A stretch of 24,911 nt of DNA from Pelargonium cotyledonis. Its lineage: Eukaryota > Streptophyta > Magnoliopsida > Geraniales > Geraniaceae. Every line of letters begins with the position of its first letter. The first letter of the stretch is position 1. The position numbers and the translations under genes are program-made. The notes under the pieces were generated by a model. The model saw only the letters and a program-made list of their open reading frames with translations, was not told the DNA's origin and did not search any database. Below, piece after piece: positions 1-9,646 of the stretch. The stretch is taken from contig JAYMTA010000720.1 in the NCBI GenBank assembly GCA_036897625.1, positions 1 to 24,911 on the forward strand. The letters are read 5' to 3'.

Positions 1-1109
1 TGGCGATTGCTTCTATTTATGGCTAGTTGACGGTGGTGTCTATTGATGGATGGTTGCACTTGAATGACAATTTTTTTTATAAATATGAAGAAAATTGAAG
101 TCAAAATGGTAATTTTAGTTATGTATATTAAAAACATTATTATTATCTTATAATTTTATTGCTACGTCATCATGATTTAACGAAATCCATCATGTGAGTT
201 AACGGGAGGGACTGCTACATAACAAGACTAACTTAAATTGACTACTCTAGAACAAAATAAAGTTGAATAACTTATTTGGAACAAAACATATAGTTAATGG
301 CTTATTATGGATCATTATCCAAGTATACCCATATATAGCAACAGTTAAATTTTGTTGCTATGTATGAAAAATTTGTTGCTATAGGGAATGGCAACGGTCA
401 AGCCAGCCCACGACACTACTTTCGTTATTATTGTTTGACCATTGTCATTGACTACTTATGTTTACGATTGTTTTAACAATTCACAACGCCTAAAAATCGT
501 CGCCTTTAATAATATGAACTCTTAAACTTTTGCCATTTAGTAAAAGGCAACAACTTTTTAACCGCTGCCATTATCTAAATAGCAGTTATTTTAAAAACGT
601 TGCAATTTAGTCAATAGCATTTGTAAAAAAAAAAAAAACATTACCATGAATTAAATGATAATGAATGAGAACCGCAACTATTGATTTAATGTCAACAATT
701 GCACATCTACTATAATTTAGTTGTTAGCAACAATTTCTAAACAATTGGTATTTCTACTTGCGCCGAGAGAAGGACGTCATATCAACTTTGTTATCATGAA
801 AAAACTAAATGTTAAAGTTGATGAGCTTGCATTAGAAGTTGTCGCTTCACCACATTTAACAACTTTGAGTTCTCTCATTGCATGACTCTTGACATTCTAT
901 AGGTTACAATTAGTTACTGCATTAACTAATAATAATACCAAATTAATAACATTAGCTATAACATTCACTAATATACATGTTTTATACTGCAATAGAAAAT
1001 GGCTAAGTATATGATATAATTATATAATTTCTTTTGCTAATAGGAGATTAAAGTAACTCAAAGGTTACAATTGATCTTCTTCATGTATGTATATGACTAT
1101 ATATATAGT
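1..1109. other. AT-rich intergenic DNA, possible CACTA-type subterminal remnant
   Basis: I see no gene here. The stretch is AT-rich, and from about 340 to 730 it carries many short motifs built on GTTGC/GCAAC, GTTGCTAT and TTGCCATT in both orientations. Such motif clusters are typical of subterminal regions of plant CACTA (En/Spm) transposons. A CACTACT string occurs at about 410. I cannot show a matching terminal inverted repeat or a 3-bp target duplication, so the CACTA reading is a guess from motif style. An alternative is simple AT-rich intergenic DNA. Confidence 0.3.
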
Positions 1110-2906
1110 TGATAGTAACTGAAAAATTATAAGTGCCATAATGAATGATATAGACACACGAGGTCACCTCGACGCCACACAAGCAACCCGATTCAACTTT
1201 AAGTGGTCATGATTGACCCAAGACCCAGAAGACTTCAAAGACATGGGTTCATTCATATTGGGATCCAACCACCCCCGAGGCAAACTGGAGCAAGAGGGAA
1301 CTCCTAAAAACCACAAAAGACAAAAATGACATGGCATTGCACTAATGTCGCGGCCCAAGCAAGTCGCGACATTGGCTTGTTATGCTAGACAATGAGACTT
1401 TTTCCCGTACCAATGTCTCGACATTCAATGCACATGTCATGACATCTGTGTGTCCCCTCTCCATGACCGGTTATCCTTTTGTCCCTTTCCATGACTAATT
1501 GTTCCTTGTCCCCTTCCATGTTTAGCTATCCCGGTGATGCGTCTCTCACTCTAATGGACTAAGTATGGACAAGATGTTCTAATTTTGTGATAAGTGTTTC
1601 CCCACACTTGGAAACCTGGAAGCTCCCTTCCTCTCAACACAAACTCTGACCTCCCACGAAGTGCGACATCGCGCGGAGCATGACCTAACACGGAGCATGA
1701 CCTCTTACAAAGCGTGACCTCCCCACGGAGCACAACTTCCTACGAAGCGCGACTTTCCCACTGAGCATGACCTCATATAAAGAGTGATCTCTCTGCGGAG
1801 CACAACCTCATATGAAGAATGACCTCCCAGTAGAGTAGAACCTCAATCGAAGCGTGACCTTCTTGCAGAGCAAAACCTTCAACGAAGTGTGACCTCTTTG
1901 CAAAGCTCAACCTCCTATGAAGCGTACGTGACCTCCCCACGGAGCATGACCTTCCCCGGAAGAGGCAAGAGCATCAAAGAGCTCCCCATGGATGAAGTGG
2001 TCGGCGAAGCATGACCTCTACGCGAAGCGTAAGACTTCTCGTGAAGAGAAAGTCAAAATGGCTCCGAAAGGACCCATATTGTTGCAGCATGGAACACCAA
2101 TTTTGCGGCATCCAAGCTAACCAACACAACAACAAATCTTTCTGCTCTCCGAAGCTTGCTCGTCGGTCCCCATCAACCTAAGACAACACATGATGAATCA
2201 ACACACTACCACAAGGTTTTCACAAGGCCAGAACCTCAACAAGGGATCTTTAAGGTGCTTCAAAAATTCACCACAACATTAACACTTTCAAACTCCTATG
2301 ACATTGTCTTGCGAGGAAAAGGCTCACAAAAGATTCGAGGAGTTATTCCCTCACGCGAGAAATGTACATGGAACCTCAACCTCACTGGCATGAATGTGCA
2401 GCGCATATGAATAGTAAAAATCCCAACATCACAAAATGGGTTTGATGGGCCATAGCGGGCCAAATGGGCCTTAAATCCTTTAACAACAAATCACACGCTG
2501 ACATGTGGTACTAGTTGATAAGAGCCTATAACTACCCCATCTCGGTAAGAAATGGGATACTTGATCTTAATCCATCTTCATTCTCTTTAATTCACTTATC
2601 TTTCTAGCTTTCTCTCACTAGAAAAGTTCTCTAGAGCTCTCCTGTTTTCTGCAAGAACTTACTCTCACGTCAAATTCGTCATCCCAAAAACACCACCCCG
2701 GGTACTTCATTCTTTAGTGTGTTGTCTTCTGGCATATAACAGGAACGCGAAAACTAGATACCTTTTGCTTAGAGGGAGAGCATTTGGACTTAAGACAATT
2801 GGACTAAGTTTTGAAAACTTAGGTTAGACACCCTTGCTTATGTGGACAAGAAGACATACATATCCTAGTGCGTTTGCATTGACCTAGTCAAAATAGGCAC
2901 GTTAAC
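1110..2906 (+). repeat. LTR-A, 5' long terminal repeat of a gypsy-class element
   Basis: This is the left copy of a repeat seen again at 6546-7410 (LTR-B, truncated) and 7792-9293 (LTR-C). All three begin TGA(T/C)..., then share ATAAGT and TGAAT(G/A)AT(A/G)TAG near the start. They also share the block around AATGTCGCGGC. LTR-A and LTR-C share the whole right half. That half includes a TATA-like CTATAACTA at about 2526, a CT-rich segment at 2580-2640, CAAGAACTTACTCTCACGT, AACACCACCCCG, and TATGTGGACAAGAAGACA near the end. The 3' boundary is approximate: the match to LTR-C fades at about 2900-2906, just before a TGG that could start a primer-binding site. I cannot match that site to a tRNA. The extra length compared with LTR-C comes mostly from an internal minisatellite (1650-1960). 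Confidence 0.75.
1650..1960. repeat. 35-bp minisatellite inside LTR-A
   Basis: Imperfect tandem repeats of the form (GAAGC)GTGACCTCC...CGGAGCAcAACCTC. The GAGC/AAGC anchor recurs at 1693, 1728, 1763, 1798, 1833, 1868, 1903 and 1942. That is a constant 35-bp step, with 39 for the last. Each unit is itself two related halves of about 17 bp (a half-step is seen at 1676-1693). The same motif forms a shorter array in LTR-B (about 7125-7305) and roughly one unit in LTR-C (about 8450-8475). Confidence 0.85.
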
Positions 2907-3249
2907 TGGTTCCATTTTCCTGAATGTTTTGAAATCCAGTATTCTCTTAACCTTGTACGATAAAGAGACATTTTCATGGCTATTCCCCGCAAACAAAGAG
3001 CCAACACTGAGCATGGCTACCAAGAGGTGTATGATTACATGTTGGATCATAAAGGCTTGGAGCCACCGGTCTTGTCCCTTGGCGAGCTTTGTGGGAACCG
3101 CCCCCATGAGTGCCTCATGAACAAAAGGAGGCTATCCTAGTTTCACACAAAGGACTGCCACATTAGCCAAAAGAGAACTTACACGATGGACATAGCAAGA
3201 GCAAAGCCGCAGAGCGAATGGTGAACCGTGTTGACGCTACCTCATATAA
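2907..3249 (+). other. Internal region of the gypsy element, gag-like or leader, unassigned
   Basis: This lies between LTR-A and the protease remnant. Short open stretches exist in two frames, but I recognise no gag core or zinc-knuckle CCHC motif. By position it should hold the primer-binding site, leader and gag. A TGG at 2907 sits where a primer-binding site would begin. No function is assigned from sequence. Confidence 0.35.
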
Positions 3250-3860
3250 TGACTACACTATCAACATGATTACCGATAAAAAAATGCTTCATCTCTCAAG
3301 TTTGCGCAAAGATTTGTGCCTTGAATAAGGCTAAGAACTTCCCAACAGCCCGACTGGCCAATCCACGCCAGGCTGACTATTCTAAAACAATCTTCTTCTA
3401 AGAATCTGAGTTGGCCCTAAAAGCCATGTGAAAAGAGTCTCTTGTCATCTCCGCGAGCAATCTCAACACTCGCGTCGAGTGGGTGTTCATTGACAATAGG
3501 AGTCAAGTGAACATCCTCTATCAGGGGGACTTCACCCAACTTGGATTCAATGAGAACTCGCTCCACAAATTCAAGCTTGTGTTGATGGGATTCAATGATG
3601 TCATCACTAGCGTATGAGGGGTAGTCTCCCTACCCGTGACCTTGGGAGATGAGACCAAATAGAAGACTCGCACCTGCGAATTTGTAGTCATAAACATACT
3701 CTCCAATTATAATGCCATCTTTGATTGTCTCATCAACAATAAGTTCAAAATGGTGCCTAGTGGCCTCCACCAAAGAGTCAAGTTCCCCACCAAGTATGAG
3801 ATTGTTGTCCTCCTTGTGAACCCAAAAGAGGTATGGAAACACTTGGTCAAGCAAGGCTAA
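3250..3860 (+). pseudogene. Gypsy gag-protease remnant (retropepsin), broken
   Basis: From 3432 to the TAA at 3858-3860 one frame reads as a plant gypsy retropepsin. It starts with the pre-protease motif SLVIS, then VFID-N-R-SQVNILY at 3483-3521, then a SLPVTLGDET-like strand, NYNAIFD, and a KMVPSGLHQRVKFPT-like end. All of these match the plant Ty3/gypsy protease layout. Two stops interrupt the frame, TGA at 3615 and TAG at 3660. The active-site triad, normally D-T/S-G, reads D-N-R (Asp codon at 3492), so the catalytic Asp is kept but the glycine is lost. Upstream, from about 3250, an INMI-type segment resembles the gag-protease linker but is frame-broken. No reverse transcriptase, RNase H or integrase follows. 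The call is firm for the family. The exact left limit is not, and the piece cannot encode an active enzyme. Confidence 0.75.
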
Positions 3861-4299
3861 GGAAAGAGAAAGAAAGAAGATCTAGAAATCAACTCATTGA
3901 CCGTGAATAAGACCAAGGCCTTACTCGCAGGGTCGCGGCCCCCGTTGAGATGACAAAGACCACAGAGCACGGGCTTACCCCTTGATTGTGAAGAGCAAGG
4001 CACTAGGGGCAAGGCCAACCTCCTAGATGGTTCGAGTAAGAGTCTACATCCCCTCATTCCTGGACACTTCATCAATGCCACCTCTCAAATTACTGCCCAA
4101 GTTCCTACTAGGGAATGTGTTGAGATTGAATACACTTTTGCCATCATTGGGGAGGGGAGGTGATGACATGGATAAAGAAGAAATTTAAATGAAAGATGGA
4201 GTTGGAAACAAATGTGATATGTAGCCCAAGAAAGGCAAACAAACAAACATTTGTAAAAAATCTTCAAATGGATGAAATAATATTTTTATTTAAAAAAAA
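3861..4299 (+). other. Gypsy internal region after protease, no recognisable domain
   Basis: This runs from the protease stop to the first tandem array. It holds short frame fragments with several stops and a T-rich/A-rich patch at about 4280-4302. In an autonomous gypsy element the reverse transcriptase would follow here. None of its motifs (for example the YxDD catalytic box) is visible before the arrays begin, so pol appears to have been lost. Confidence 0.4.
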
Positions 4300-5165
4300 A
4301 AGAGATTCATCTCCAAATACAATGACCTCCACTGGGGTCGGTTGGCGTGTGGCAAAGAAAAATCCCATGTCGAACCAATTGTCCCGAGAAGGTATTCATA
4401 AAATTATGTCCAAAATGATACTCCAATGGATTGGTTGGAGTGCCACTGTGTGAAAGTCTGCGTCGAAACATTTATCCTGAGAAGGGATAAAAAGAGCTAT
4501 CTTCAAAATGATCCTCCAATGGATCAGTTGGTGTGCATTTGAGCGTAAGCCCACGTCGAACCATTTGTCTTGAGAAAGGATGGAGAGAGATATCTCCAAA
4601 ATGATCATCTAATGAATCGATTGGCATGCGGCTGAGCGCATGCCCATGTCGAACCACTTGTTCCAAGAAGGGAACAGGTGAAATATCAAAAATCAAGACC
4701 TCCGTTGGGATCGGTTGGCATGCAGTTGAGCGCAAGCCAGCGTTGAACCACTTGTCCTAGTGGAAAAGGTGAGTTATCCTAAACTAAGATCTCCGATAAG
4801 GTCAGTTGGTGTGCGACTGAGCGTAAACCCACAATGAACCACTTATTCCAAGAATGGATGGATAGAGCTATGTTTAAAATAATCCTTTAAATGATCAGTT
4901 GGCATGCAACTAAGAGTAAGTCCGTGTCGAACCACTTATCATAAGAAGGGATGGACAAAGCTATCTCCAAAACGACCCTCCAACAAATTGGTTGGCATGC
5001 GGCTCAGCGTCAGCCTGCTTTGAACCACTTGTCTCGAGAAGGGAAAGGGTGAGCTATAATCCCTAACCAAAATATCCACTAAGGTCGGTTGGCGCGTGGC
5101 TGAGAGTAAGCCCGCAACAAACACATTTCCCCATAAAGGAACGAGGAGAGCACATCTCCAAACAA
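4300..5165. repeat. 93-bp tandem array, nine units
   Basis: A diverged tandem array in which the anchor GGTCGGTTGG (or a variant) recurs at GTTGG positions 4341, 4434, 4527, 4620, 4714, 4805, 4898, 4991 and 5088. The steps are 93, 93, 93, 94, 91, 93, 93 and 97. Each unit also carries a GTCGAACCACTTGTC-like block, a GAGAAGGGA block and a CTCCAAAATGAT block. Because 93 is a multiple of three, periodic peptides open up on the minus strand. They are by-products of the repeat and not genes. The array sits in the 3' untranslated part of the gypsy element, between protease and polypurine tract. Confidence 0.9.
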
Positions 5166-5334
5166 CATCCATGATACCAAGAGTAGCATCCACATAGTCT
5201 AAAGAAACTAATCAACAAGTTGCCTCACAAACTACCTCACTCGGGGGGCAAGATAACACGTCAACCCCAATTACCCTTCAAGAGATGGAAGCACCACATG
5301 ACACGTATCTGGGGATACAAACAAGCATACATCC

Positions 5335-5740
5335 AAGCTTTCCAAAATTTTCTTAAGTATGTAAATAAGTGTGGGAGAGGGGTAGAGTCAAGAAACCCGA
5401 AAATCCCACTAAGTGTTGGAAAGCCAAAAAACTACAAACTTTTCAAAAAATTTCTAAGTGTTGGAAATGGGTATGTGAGAGGGGTAAAGCCAAAAAACCC
5501 AAAATCCCAATAAGTGTTGGAAAACCAAAAAATCATAAACCTCCCAAAATTTTCTAAGTATTGGAGCATTGGAAAGAAGATCCATCCAAGAAAATCTCCC
5601 AAATTTTCTAAGTGTTGGGGCATTGGAAAGAAGGTCTAACCATAAAAATCTTTCAAATTTTTTTAAGTGTTAGAACTCGGAGAAGATTCTAACCAAGAGG
5701 AATTCTCTTAAAAAGTTCTAAGTATTAGAGGATGCTTCGT
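5335..5740. repeat. Tandem array with TCTAAGTGTTGGA anchor, 44-56 bp period
   Basis: The anchor AAGT(G/A)TTGGA or a variant recurs at about 5355, 5411, 5456, 5512, 5556, 5610, 5665 and 5720. The steps are 56, 45, 56, 44, 54, 55 and 55. The AT-rich spacer contains AAACC(C/T)CCAAAATTTT-like blocks. This array is unrelated in sequence to the 93-bp array but lies in the same 3' untranslated part of the gypsy element. Confidence 0.8.
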
Positions 5741-5769
5741 GCTCCTCGCAACTGCGTGTGGTGTTTGCA

Positions 5770-6025
5770 CTCCCCACAAGCCATTTGTCATCCTCATGGT
5801 CATACCTCTCCTCGGATTTGCGAGCTATTGTTGATTATCCCCATGACCATGCCTCTCTTTGCCCTAACGAGCCATCATTGGTCATCCGCGTGACCATTCC
5901 TCTCCTCACCCCCACGAGCCTTTGTTGGTCATTCCCATAACCATTCATCTCCTCGCCCCAACGAGCCATTGTTGGCCATCTTTCATGACCACTCATCTTC
6001 TCGTCCCAACAAGTTGCTTCGGTTG
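5770..6025. repeat. 47-bp tandem array with GAGCCATTGTTGGTCATCC anchor
   Basis: The anchor (A/G)AGCCAT(T/C)NTTGGTCATCC recurs at about 5778, 5822, 5869, 5916, 5963 and 6011. The steps are 44, 47, 47, 47 and about 48. The spacer is of the form CATGACCATTCCTCTCCTCGCCCCAACG. Short reading frames on both strands here are products of the repeat. Confidence 0.8.
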
Positions 6026-6230
6026 CCCGCAATAACCCTGTGACGCCTTACGCAAACAGACACATACTAAGCGGCCCAAAACTCAAAATTTGGCTGTGAT
6101 AAAAATGTTTGGAGTCATCCGCTACAAAAAGCTCACACCGATGAGCTTTATCAAGACCTTTTTCACAGCCTCGCCAAGGCTCCCCCAAGCGAGGTTCCAT
6201 TTGAAACTAAGTCCAACAGTTAGAAAGAAT
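6026..6230. other. Non-repetitive segment of gypsy 3' untranslated region
   Basis: This short stretch lies between two tandem arrays. I see no reading frame, repeat or RNA motif in it. Confidence 0.4.
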
Positions 6231-6435
6231 TAAATCTTCTCGTGGCAGTGGAAGACCCAATGACCCTCCGTGAAACCCCCTTGGAAGATAGAAGACTAAA
6301 AGACTCAAGTGACCTCCACGAACCCCCTTGGAAGATTGAATACCATGGACTCAATGACCCTCCACAAACCCCCTTGGAAGATTGAAGACTACAAGTCCCA
6401 AAAGCCCTCCAGAAACCCCATTGGAATATCTGTCA
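6231..6435. repeat. 47-bp tandem array with CCCCCTTGGAAGAT anchor
   Basis: The anchor AACCCCCTTGGAAGAT recurs with TTGG at about 6281, 6328, 6374 and 6421. The steps are 47, 46 and 47, and a partial unit lies upstream. Spacers carry CAATGACCCTCC. It is the last of four arrays before the polypurine tract, and its period matches that of the array at 5770. Confidence 0.8.
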
Positions 6436-6510
6436 CGAAGACACACTAAAGCGAAACTAACACAAGACCATGACCTTACTCCAACGAGGCACTGATAAAT
6501 CTGAGTTAGC

Positions 6511-6545
6511 AGGAGTGGGGGGGGGGGGGGGGGGGAGAGGGAAAC
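6511..6545 (+). promoter_or_regulatory. Polypurine tract of the gypsy element with a 19-G run
   Basis: A purine block with a single T (6516) and 19 consecutive G (6517-6535), followed by AGAGGGAAAC. It ends directly before the LTR-B start (TGATACTACACA, 6546). In LTR retrotransposons the plus-strand primer is a polypurine tract abutting the 3' LTR, so its position fixes LTR-B as the 3' LTR of this element. The long G run is unusual and its length may be unreliable. Confidence 0.75.
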
Positions 6546-7410
6546 TGATACTACACAATAAATCATAAGTCTTAGAATGAATGATGTAGTGACATCTGGT
6601 CACCTTGTCGCAACATAAGCATCTCGGTTCAGCTCTAAGCGGTCATGCTTGACCCAAGACCTAGAAGACCTTAAAGTCATGGGTTCATTCATTTGAGGTC
6701 CCCAAAACCCTCGAGGCAGAACGAAGTAAGAGGGATTTTCTGAAAGCCACAAAAGACAAAAACGGCATGGCATTGCACCAATGTCGCAGCCTAACCAAGC
6801 AATGCCGCGACATCGGCTTTTTCTGCCAGAAAATGAGTCCTTTTCCCAAACTAATGTCGCGTCATTCAATACACATGTTGCGGCATTTGTGTGCCCCCCC
6901 TCCTCCATGAACAATTGACCTTTTGTCTCTCTCCATAACTGTTTGTCCATTTATCCCTTTCCATAAGTAGTTGTCCTTTGTCCCCCACCCCCCTTCCCTC
7001 CATGTTCAGCTCTCCCGGTGATGTGTCTCTCGCTCTGATGGACTAAGTAAGGATAAGATGTTCTAATATTGTGTTAAGTGTTTCTCCACACTTGAAAACC
7101 ATGGAAGCTCATTTCCTCCCAACGCGACCTCACACAGAGTATGAACTAATTGAGAGCACAACCTCCTATAGAGCGTGACCTCCCCGCGAAGCACAATATC
7201 CTACGAAGCGTGACCTTCACAAGAAGCATGACCTCCTACAAAGCGTGACCTAACCGCGGAGCACAACCTCCTATGAAGGTTGACCTCCCCGCGGAGCACG
7301 TCCTTCCCTAGACGAGGCAAGAGCGTCAAAAGAGCTCCCCATGGACGAAGTGACTTCCAAGATTATGGAAAATACACTAAGTACCTCATAGTGATCACTA
7401 GTTGGCACGC
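6546..7410 (+). repeat. LTR-B, 3' LTR of the gypsy element, truncated
   Basis: Starts directly after the polypurine tract and aligns with LTR-A from its first bases. Shared landmarks are GACCCAAGACC, CATGGGTTCATTCAT, CACAAAAGACAAAAA and CCCGGTGATG. Next come the 35-bp minisatellite (about 7125-7305, fewer units than LTR-A) and AGCTCCCCATGGA at about 7333. A weaker match to LTR-C (TATGAGAAATACAC-like) continues to about 7400. The promoter half and the 3' end present in LTR-A and LTR-C are missing. The break falls next to a family X box at 7418. Minus-strand open frames here (for example 6600-6950) lie wholly in LTR sequence and are not taken as genes. Confidence 0.7.
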
Positions 7411-7791
7411 TTTATGCAAGTGTACAGAATGTGCCAAAGTAATAAAGGAAATACAAAGGTTTCGAGATGTCGAACCACATGGACTATACTAATTTGAGCG
7501 TGAATATAATTAATTAGCTTAAACTATAATAACCAAACTAATTAATAGAACAAAGAAAATCATAATTGTGAGGTGTGAGGTTATCAACTAAGAGCACAAG
7601 ATTGAAATGATTAAATGATAGACAAACGTGAGATTCAAAAATAGAGAGATGGTAGTGGAAGTGACGCTAATGGCCTAGGTAACTCCACGACCACTTCTCG
7701 GAATCCACCATCGTCGCAACTCTTCTTTCGAAGGGTCGAAACTCCATTCACTTACTTCAATGAACTCTTAAACCTGAACCAAAATACAATC
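7411..7791 (+). repeat. Family X non-coding repeat, first piece
   Basis: Begins with the box AAGTGTACAGAATGTGCCAA (7418), then AAAGTAATAAAG and a TCGAGATGTCGAACCACA segment. Matching boxes occur at 10987 and 13639. AT-rich sequence follows with AATTAATTAG and a GACAAACGTGAGATTCAA stretch that resembles 9335-9365. No coding potential is seen. I read it as part of a large non-coding LTR-type element, interrupted at 7792 by LTR-C. The class is an inference. Confidence 0.45.
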
Positions 7792-9293
7792 TGACGCTAC
7801 CCAATAAGTTACAAAATGAATAATATAGAGACATGTGACAGCTTAGTCCAACTCCAAAAACCAACGCCTGGCCCAAGACCCGGAATGCTTCAAGCTAATT
7901 AATTCGTTTGCATCAAAGTCCTCAAACATCTATAAAAGCATCTAGCACAAGAAGAAACTCCTTAAAGTCACTAAAAGACAAAACGACGAGCCACAATATC
8001 AATGTCGCGGCATGACTATGCTTCATATGGGAAGTGCGGCTCAGAATGGACAGATGTCGCGACATGGGAAACGCATGTCACGACATGTTTGTGCTTTCCC
8101 GCGGGAAGCGTGGCCTGGACAAATGTTGCAACATACACTATCCATGTCACAACATGCATGCTTCCCTCATACAACTCCATTCCTACCGCGATGGTCCAAA
8201 CATGACCTAGGTGCTCTAACATTAATCTAAGTGTGCTCCATGCATATGGGAACTAAGGAACCTCTCTTCCATGCTAACATAAGGCATGAGCATCCCCTTA
8301 AGGCGAAAACCACAAGAGCTTGCTGCCCTGCCAAAATGGAGTGCGGGCTTCCCTTAACAAATCAAGAACATCAAGAGCTTTCCATAAGGAAAGAATCCCC
8401 TAAAACTATGAGAAATACACCAAATGTATCATGGTCACTTCCTGCAAAGCACGACCTCGCACAAAGCGCGACCTAAAACAGCTCCATAACATATTATAAA
8501 GCACATATGTCACGGCATTGGTGCGTTTCATCACAAACAAAATTTTCCGTCCCCCATGGCACACTCATGGTCGATCCTCATTTGCCCCGAACTCCACTCA
8601 ATGACTCAGAACACTTCCATAAAGCTCTCACAAGGTCACCGCCTCATCAAATCACATTTGTGACATTCCTAACAAGTTACCACAACTTCAACACTCTCTC
8701 ACCCTCAAGACGCTATTCCGCATGGTAGAGGGTCCTAAGGGCTTCGGCGAGCTACCTCGACGCATAAGGGGTGTATGGGACAAGTGACACTCCCAGCACG
8801 CATGAGAAACATGTTTGAGAAGTAGAAAGCTCAAGTTAATTATGGGCTTAGATAGGTCTCATACTTTCTAACAATCAATCACACACTGACACGTGGCACT
8901 GGTTGGTAAGAGACTACAAATACCCCCCTCCCTTCTTGGTAAGAGAAGGGGATCTTAACATTTTCACTCTTTAGAGATTTCACTTATCTATCTAGATTTC
9001 TCTCTCTAAAAAGCTCCCAAGAGCCTTCGTGCATTCTAGCAAAGACTTACTCTCACGTTTGAGGCATTGTCCTGAAAACACCACCCCGAGTACTCTGTTC
9101 TTTGGTGTATTGTTTTGTCGTAGATCACAGGTTTGCGGTCACCGGATTATCTAGATTTGGAGTGAGAAAACTGGACCATTGGAAAATTGGATATTGAACT
9201 TAAACAGTAGGCTAGACACCTTTGTTTATGTGGACAAGAAGACAAGCGCCTCTAGTGCGTTTGCGTTGACCCATGTCAAACAGGTGCATCACA
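7792..9293 (+). repeat. LTR-C, full-length related gypsy LTR, possibly a solo LTR
   Basis: Begins TGACGCTACCCAATAAGTTAC, aligning to the starts of LTR-A and LTR-B, and ends near CAGGTGCATCACA. It keeps the right half: ACACTGACACGTGGCAC at 8880, a TATA-like CTACAAATA at about 8914, a CT-rich block at 8960-9010, AAGACTTACTCTCACGTTTG, and TATGTGGACAAGAAGACAAG at 9228. The 35-bp minisatellite is almost absent (about one unit near 8450). It is clearly more diverged than LTR-B is from LTR-A. There is no polypurine tract before it and no primer-binding site or gag after it, so a solo LTR of a related copy is the simplest reading. No 5-bp target duplication is visible. Confidence 0.65.
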
Positions 9294-9636
9294 TGCGAAT
9301 AGACAAAACAAAAATTGAAGCATGCAAGATTAAATTTTAAACAAACATGAGAAAGCAATCAAATTGCGAAACTTTATCATGTGGTGACAAATAGTAAAAC
9401 AAGGCACGTGGAATGCTAAGGAGACGAATAGCGTGAAAAATCATAACATTCACACTAACCCCGGAATGACGGGAAGAAAATTCGAGATGTCAAAGAGTCA
9501 AGTCAGAAATCCTCAGATCTCACGCGCGTGTGGGGAAGACTGACGAGTATAAATTTACATATAGAGAAAAGATAAAAGGAGTTAGTTTTCAATTAGAAAA
9601 CTTGAATCGCAAGGAAACAAGCTAAGGTTTCCTAAA
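9294..9636. repeat. Family X non-coding repeat, second piece
   Basis: AT-rich non-coding sequence with AAACAAACATGAGAAAGCAATC, similar to part of 7600-7640. It appears to be the continuation of the repeat interrupted by LTR-C, and to continue again after MULE-2 at 10913. No gene or RNA is seen. Confidence 0.35.
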
Positions 9637-9646
9637 TTGAAACAAT
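9637..9646. repeat. MULE-2 target-site duplication, left copy
   Basis: TTGAAACAAT directly before the left end of MULE-2. The identical 10-mer is at 10903-10912 directly after the right end. Confidence 0.8.

Noticed and set aside
2156-2410. 84-codon frame on the + strand
   Set aside because: It lies inside LTR-A. The related LTR-C segment (about 8560-8720) does not keep the same frame or peptide.
4396-5193. Minus-strand frames with repeating 31-residue peptides
   Set aside because: They follow from the 93-bp tandem array, whose unit is a multiple of three. They are broken, and no protein family is recognisable.
4300-6435. CRISPR-like arrays
   Set aside because: These are diverged head-to-tail tandem repeats without unique spacers, in a plant genome.
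6600-6950. 116-codon frame on the minus strand
   Set aside because: It lies wholly in LTR-B. The matching region of LTR-A gives a different, shorter frame, so it is not conserved.
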